Shown piece after piece: positions 36,901 to 44,270 of a stretch of 64,000 nucleotides of DNA. Each line of letters starts with the position of its first letter. The stretch's first letter is position 1. Made by a program: the position numbers and the translations under genes. Source of the DNA: Tupaia tana (Eukaryota; Chordata; Mammalia; Scandentia; Tupaiidae); the NCBI GenBank assembly GCA_026018925.1, contig JAKSZU010000009.1, positions 84,189,407-84,253,406 of the forward strand, given 5' to 3'. The notes beneath the pieces are model-generated. The model saw only the letters and a program-made list of their open reading frames with translations, searched no databases and was not told the DNA's origin.

Positions 36901-39900
36901 AATATTTCACTTACTTCCCCTCACCCATTCTACTCCTGCAAAACTCCTTCAATAATAAATAAGTATGTCTCATAGCCATCAGGGCTGCAGTCTTGAGCTG
37001 GCTCTGACTGTAGTCGGCTGAGAACATGCTAAAGGGCATGAGGTCTCAGTCTCATTCCTGATCACCCGTGTCGCCTTCCTGTGTACGAGTTTTGACCCAC
37101 CCCGGCTGGAGAAGGGCTTCTGGCAGCTGGTCCCATGGCCTATTGGTCATGGCAGCTGGATTCCACAAGCCCAATAGCACAATTCAAATCCCTGCCTCAG
37201 CAGCTTGACAACACTGGACTCATGAGTGTCTATTCCCAAAATCCTAAAAAAAAAAGGAGAAATGGAGAACAGATTCCTTCTCTCAGTCTCTGTGTTTCTC
37301 TCTGGCAAGTGCACAGACCCTCTGGTAAAATAAGAAGGAAGAAAGGAAACAGGAAAATCTAATGGGACAATAGAATAGATTGACTATTTTAGGCTGGGTA
37401 GTTAAGAAAAGTCACTTGAGAGAAGAAGGTTCCACATGGCTCCTGCGAACTAGGCAGAAGAGGCCAGGCTTTCAGAAGAAGGTTCCATATGGCTCCTGCG
37501 AACTAGGTATTTCAGGGCACAGGAGAAATGAAGATTTTCTACTGATACTTCAGCCTCCAGCAAACAAACTAGAGGGTTAAAATATTCCTCAATATCTACT
37601 GAATCTGCTGCACCAGCGATCACAACAGAACGGCAAAGAGATTCTAGATCACCTCTGTCTGCTTGCTCCTGAACATTCAGACTGAACTTCAAGAATTTGA
37701 AAGAAACACACCATCCATCAGATGACAAGAAATCACCACCGGATCACAAGAAATATGGGAAAAAAAGAAAATACCTCTCCTCCAAGGGAAAAGAGTAACT
37801 CTTCTTCATCCACAAGCAGTTAGGTGAAAATCATGGAAATGTCTGATAAGGAATTTAGAGCATTCATAATGTCGAAGCTAACAGAGATGGAAGAGAAGAG
37901 AGATAATGAACTGCTAAAGAAAAAGGAGAAAGAAGTTGATGAGTTCCAGTATATGAGGAAATTCTTGCAAGATCTAAAAGAAGAATTACACACTTTACAA
38001 AAGACTCAAACGGAGCTGTTAGAGATGAAGTCTATAATACAGGAAGTCAAAATCTCCCTTGAAAGAATTAAAAGCAGACTAGATCATTCAGAAAATAGAT
38101 TCTCAGATTTAGAAGAGAAAATGGCTGGCCTAGAAAAATCCACCACGAAGACTGAGAAAATGGCCCAAAAATATGAGAATAATATGCGAAAAGTACTAGA
38201 TACCATCAAATGTCCAAACATCCGGATAATTGGCATTCGAGAAGGTGAAGAGACCCATAAGGGCATTGATAATCTATTCCATGAAATCCTGCAAGAAAAC
38301 TTTCCAAACCTAGAGAGGCATTCGAAGATCCAGTCCCAAGAAATACAAAGGACCCCAAATAGAATCAACCCAAGAAGATCTTCTCCAAGACACATTATAG
38401 CCAGGTTGACCAAAACCACAGACAAAGACAAGATACTAAGATTGGCAAGAGAAAAACATCAAGTTACCTGCAAATGACATCCCATCAGACTAACAGCAGA
38501 TCTCTCATCGGAAACAATGTGAGCGAGGAAAGAATGGAAAAATATATTCAAAGTGTTAAGAGAGAAGCAATTTCAGCTAAGAATACTGTACCCGGCAAGA
38601 TTATCTTTCAGGTGGGAAGAAAAGACAAGAACATTCTCAGATAAACAAAACTTGAAAGAATTTACCAGCACCAGACCAGATCTCCAAGAAGTTCTCAAGG
38701 GTGTGCTATGTCAGGAAAATTAAATACAGACACATGGAAATAAGAGTTCAAAAACTAAGAAAAGTGGCCAACTTAATCGTAGGGACAAGTCTGGAGTTGA
38801 ATATTATATTCCAGAACTTAATCAGGAAAATTGAACCAGAACAGAAGATAACAGTACAGGGAATTGGTAAGTTCATGCACCTACCATTTGAACAGAATCC
38901 TAACCTGTTTCCTGGCTTTAAGCAAAGTTCCTTGGCATTTCTTTGATTTAAGTTAAAACTGGTTTTCTTAATAGTAACGAGTGAACTCACCAATGAAAGT
39001 AGTTAGATTATATAAGAAATCGTGTGATCAATACAATGTGGGTGGGAAAGGAATGGAAGCAATCGTAGACACCAAAGATAGTGTGAGAAGAGGGTGGGAA
39101 AGGACAGAGGGTCAGAAAGAGGGGTAAAAATAATTCTAGGAACTAGAAATGGAAAATTTTTTATAATATGCATGATTAAGTCACTATGTAGTATATACTG
39201 GATGGGAAACGACATTTTGTATGCTGTGATGATGCTTAGGGAAAGAATGTAAATTAAGTTACAAAAAAAAAGTTTCAGGAAAAAAAAATCTATTTAATGA
39301 CTGTAGTAAGATATATAGCCGCAGCTAGGTGCTACTTTATAGGATGCATAAAGTTAGACTTGTGTTCATGGAAATGTATATATCACCTGTGATTGCTATG
39401 AAAATATTTAGATTAATTAAGGTCTTTAGTAATTCAATAAAATGGGGGGAAACAGTATAGAAAGCAAACATAGATACCAGAGACAGTGTGGGAGGAGAGT
39501 GGGAGATGGCAGAGGGTAAGAAATAGGGAATCAAGGATGGGGGAAAAAAAAAGCAAAACATAGAGAAAACAAGAAATGGAAAATTATTTGGTGACAATAA
39601 GATGTTTGTTGATATGCTTGATTGAGACAATATACAGCGTACTCTGGATGGAAAATCTCATTTTGTATGCTGTAATGACGTACAGTGAATGAATGCAAAT
39701 ACATAAATTGAAATAAAAACAAAACAAAACAAAAACAGAAAAAAAAGAATTTTATGACTTTTGACTAAAACATTACTGATGTTCTTCTATGCTTTGTTTT
39801 CCAGATTTAAGGATTTTTGTCTTCTCTTGAGCTGATGATAGGTTCATCTACCTACTATTTGAACAGAATCGTAACCTTTTTACAGGCTTTAAGTTTTAAG

Positions 39901-42900
39901 CAAATTTCTCTTAACATTTTTTGATTTTGATTTATTTATGCTAAAACTGCTTCTCTTGAAATTAAAAACTACATAAAAGAAAACTTAAAGAAAAGAGAGA
40001 AGTCACTTGAGGGAAATGACATTTAAGCTGAAAACTGAATGCCTAGAAGGAATCATCCTTGCAAAATACTAAGGGCAATAATCTGCTTAGGCAAGGAAAT
40101 AGCTAATGCAGTCATTAAGACAAGATTTTAAGTTGGATGTGGTCTAGTAAAGTCTGAAGTTCAGTGTGTGCTGGAGCAGTGATTAAGGGGGAGAGTAGTA
40201 GGAGAAGATGGAGATGAGGAAGGGCCAGATCATACAGAGCCTTACAGAATAAGATAGAGATTCTGGATTTTGTCCTAGATGCTACAGGAAGCCACCGGAA
40301 GGCTCGGAGGAGAAGGACATGGTCATGATCTACTGTTAAAAGTGATCTACTTTGGGGCTGGCCAGTGGTATGGTGGTTAAGGCTGCGAGATCCCACATGG
40401 CTGACTGCGCAGTTAGAGTCCTGGGTTAGTGGCTTGAGAAACAAGCTGGGCCTGTGTGTATGACTAATCCCAAGAGAAGAATGGAGAAGGGATTGAAGTA
40501 CGGTAATCTACCCTGGAGGGATTTTTTTTTTTTTGAGAGGTTTTTGCTATAGGGCGCGCACACTCACCAGACAGACGGAGAGAGACAGAGAGACAGAAAG
40601 CGAGAAATCACCCCCCCCAGGGGGGATGGCCACACTGCAATCCCTTCTCCTCCATTCTCCTCTGGGGATCTTGGGCATGCACGCACACGCGCCCGGCGTG
40701 AGTTTAACCCACCGGGTCCGGGACTTGACCCGCGGTCGACTACGTGGGAGTCCAGCGACATAGCCATTATGCTAACTGCCGGTCCCGAGGGATGGTTTTT
40801 CATGTTCTCTCTCTCTCTCTCATGAGCACACACAAGCCCTATAGTAAAAACTAAAAACACAAACAAATCTAAAAAACTAAATCCAAAAACAAGACCACTC
40901 TGGGTACTAGGGAAATATTCAACCATGGGGGACTGGGAAGTCTAAGATGAAAGTACTAGCAGATTCATGTCTGGTGATGGACTACTTTCTGTTCATAAAT
41001 GGTACCTTCTAACTGTGTCCTCAAAGTGAAAAGAGCAAGGCAGCTCTCACTGTGGCCTCTTTTATAAGAGCATTGATCCTATTCATGAGGAATTTGTCCT
41101 CAAGACTGTATCACCTCTCAATAGCTTTACCTACTAAGAACATAACATTGATGATTAGGTTTCAACATTATCAGTTTAGAGGAGGGAGCACAAACATTCA
41201 GATCACAGCAAGAGACAGGGGTTAAATAGGGGACTTAAAGTACTACTTTTTTTTTTTTTTTGAGAGGTTTTTGCTATAGGGCGCGTGCGCTCACCAGACA
41301 GACAGAGAGAGACAGAGAGACAGAAAGCGAGAAATCACCCCCCAGGGGGGATGGTCACACCGCAATCCCTTCTCCTCCATTCTCCTCTCGGGATCTTGGG
41401 CATGCACGCACACGCACCCGGCCTGAGTTTTAAGCCACCGGGTCCAGGACGTGAACCACGGTCGACTACGTGGAAGTCCAGCGACATTGCCATTACGCTA
41501 ACTGCTGGTTCCCAAGTACTACTTTTTTAAAAAAGAATTATTTAACTTAATTTTAATATTATTATTTAACTTGCTATAGGGCACATGCACTCAGCAGAGA
41601 GAGAGAAAGAAAGCTGCCAGGTCTGAGACCCGAACCACAGTTGGCCACATGGGAGTCCAGTACCTTAACCACTACACCACCTACTCGCCCTGATGTACCA
41701 CTTTTTTTAATGATCACGAAATTTGAGGTTCTTAGTCAAATTAAGTAAAAAAGATGAATACCACAACCTAACAGTAGCTCAAACACACATGTACAAAAAA
41801 ACCCAGAAATGCCTGTGAAAAGAAGCTTAAACTGATTCATTAAAAACGCAAATCAAGGGGACCAGCAGGTGGCGTGGTGGTTAAGGTGCTGGACACTCCC
41901 ACATGGCCGACCACAGTTCGAGTCCTGGACCTGGCGGCTTCCTTTGTCCCTCTGTCTCTCTCTCTTGTCAAATTAAAATAAATGAATTAATAAATAAAAT
42001 TAAATAAATAATTTTTAAAAATGCAAATCAAAACATTTTACCAGATTGGGAAAAAAAGTATTTTAATACCTATTATTGACAGAAGTGCAGAGACACTGGC
42101 GCTATTGAATAGACAACATTGCATCTTGCTTTTCTTAGGTAACAGTATTCCATGTCAATATATAGACATATCTCAGTCTTCTCCATGGCTACATAGTACT
42201 CCAACATGTGATTCTATTATTAAACAAGTTTGTTATTAATGGGCATGTAGGTCATATCTGCTCATTTCTAGTTTTTTCTTTGCTATGGCAATAATGCTAT
42301 TAAGACTAAACTTGTCATACTAGTGCGTGTACTTAAGTAGATCTTTAGAACAAAGTCCTAGAAGCAGAATTGCTATATAAAGGAATATATCAATTTAATT
42401 TTATTAGATATGGCCAAATTGTCCTCCAAAGTTATAAATTTTAACTCTTACCAAAGCAGACATGCTTGTTTCCTCAGGTCCTTGGTAGCAAAGCACACTA
42501 AACTTTTTGTTCTTTCTAAGTCTGACAAATAACACTATCTTACTTAAATTTACACTTTAGAAGTAGTGCATTTAAAAATTTAGTCTAAGGCTTTTGCATG
42601 TTTATAAATATCTTTCTGTAAACTACATTACATGATTTGCCCAATTTTTAATAAATTGTTAGTTTTTAAACATTGGTTTAAATGCTGTTTATAAATTAAA
42701 TAGACATGCTATTGTACTGTTGCAAATATTCTTTCACTGGCATTTTGTTTTGCTTTGGAAATCTTAATGCAATTTTTAGAAACGGAATTTTCTTCCAACA
42801 CAGTTAAATTTATCAGTGTTCCTTTTTTAGCTTCTAGATTTTGTGTTTTACAGCTCCTACTCCAAGATTATAAAAAAGTCACTCCACATTTTCTCTTCAA

Positions 42901-44197
42901 GTAAGAATAGGGCTTTAAGACTTTATTTTCAATCCAGATGAAACATATTTTAATATATGGATTTGCACATTTAAAATCAATTCCTTTGTATATCAATGGA
43001 AAATAATTTTTAAATGTCTTCATTAAAAAAAGGTTGAGAGCCAAATGGTAACTCAGTAGTAAAGTCTGATGCTCTGTGAGGCTGACCCCCACAGAGGGAA
43101 GAGTTCTAGGTTCACATCTAAAGACCTGAGTATGCCAGGCACATGCACACCAATGACCTGAGTCTGGCTAAGGCTGGGGGTGGATCTCAGTTCCAGAGCA
43201 CTATTAGGGATATTGTCTCTCTCTCTTTCTCTGGCTCATGGAGGAGATAAAGAAACTTTATAAAACTGATATTGTGGGACCAGCAGTTAGTGTAATGGCT
43301 ATGTCGCTGGACTCCCATGTAGTCGATCGTGGTTTGCATCACAGACCCAGTGGCTTAAAACTCATGCCGGGCCCTTGTGCATGCGTGCCCAAGATCCCAA
43401 GAGAAGAATGGAGAAGAAGGGATTGCAGCATGGCCATCCCCCCTGGGGGGTGATTTCTCATTTTCTATCTCTCTGTCTCTGTCTGTCTGGTGAGCGCACG
43501 TGCCCTACAGCAAAAACCTCTCCCACCCCCCCAAAAAAAAAAAAAAAACTGCTATTGTAGGCAACTGGTTGAAAAAGACTGGGTAAAATAAACAGTAAAA
43601 AGAGGATGAGGGGTAAAAAACATAGGGAAAGTAGAAAGTGGAAGAAAATGAAGAGTAAATTGTAAAGAAATTCATAGCAGGTAGAACAGAATCACAATTC
43701 ACAAGACGCATGCTCAGCAAGCACTACACTATAAAATATTCATATAAGAGAATATTAATGAATATTGTATGTGGTAAAATAACTTACATGCTTTAATACT
43801 GCTATGCTTGACTGAGATTTAATACCTTAAAATATTTTTTTAATTATTTCTGAACTCTTCAGTAAATAGAAATAATTAGACCAAAAATCTTTCTGGAGTT
43901 TCTCTTTCTTTTAAATAGTTGACATATGTTTTAGAAAAAGATAACCCTAATGCAGCACTTTTCTTTTTTCTCCTAACTCAAGTACAAGTTAAGCATTCCT
44001 CATCGAAAATTGTAAGCTTTTTGAGTACCAACATGATGCCACAAATGGAACATTTCAAACCTAATTTGATGTGATGTGACAGAGTCATAATGGTGCAATA
44101 GAAAAACATATAAAATTATCTTCAGGCTATGTGTATGAGGTGTATATGAAACATAAAGGAGTTTTGTTTGTATTTGGGTCCCATTCCCAAGATATAT

Positions 44198-44270
<73 letters not shown>

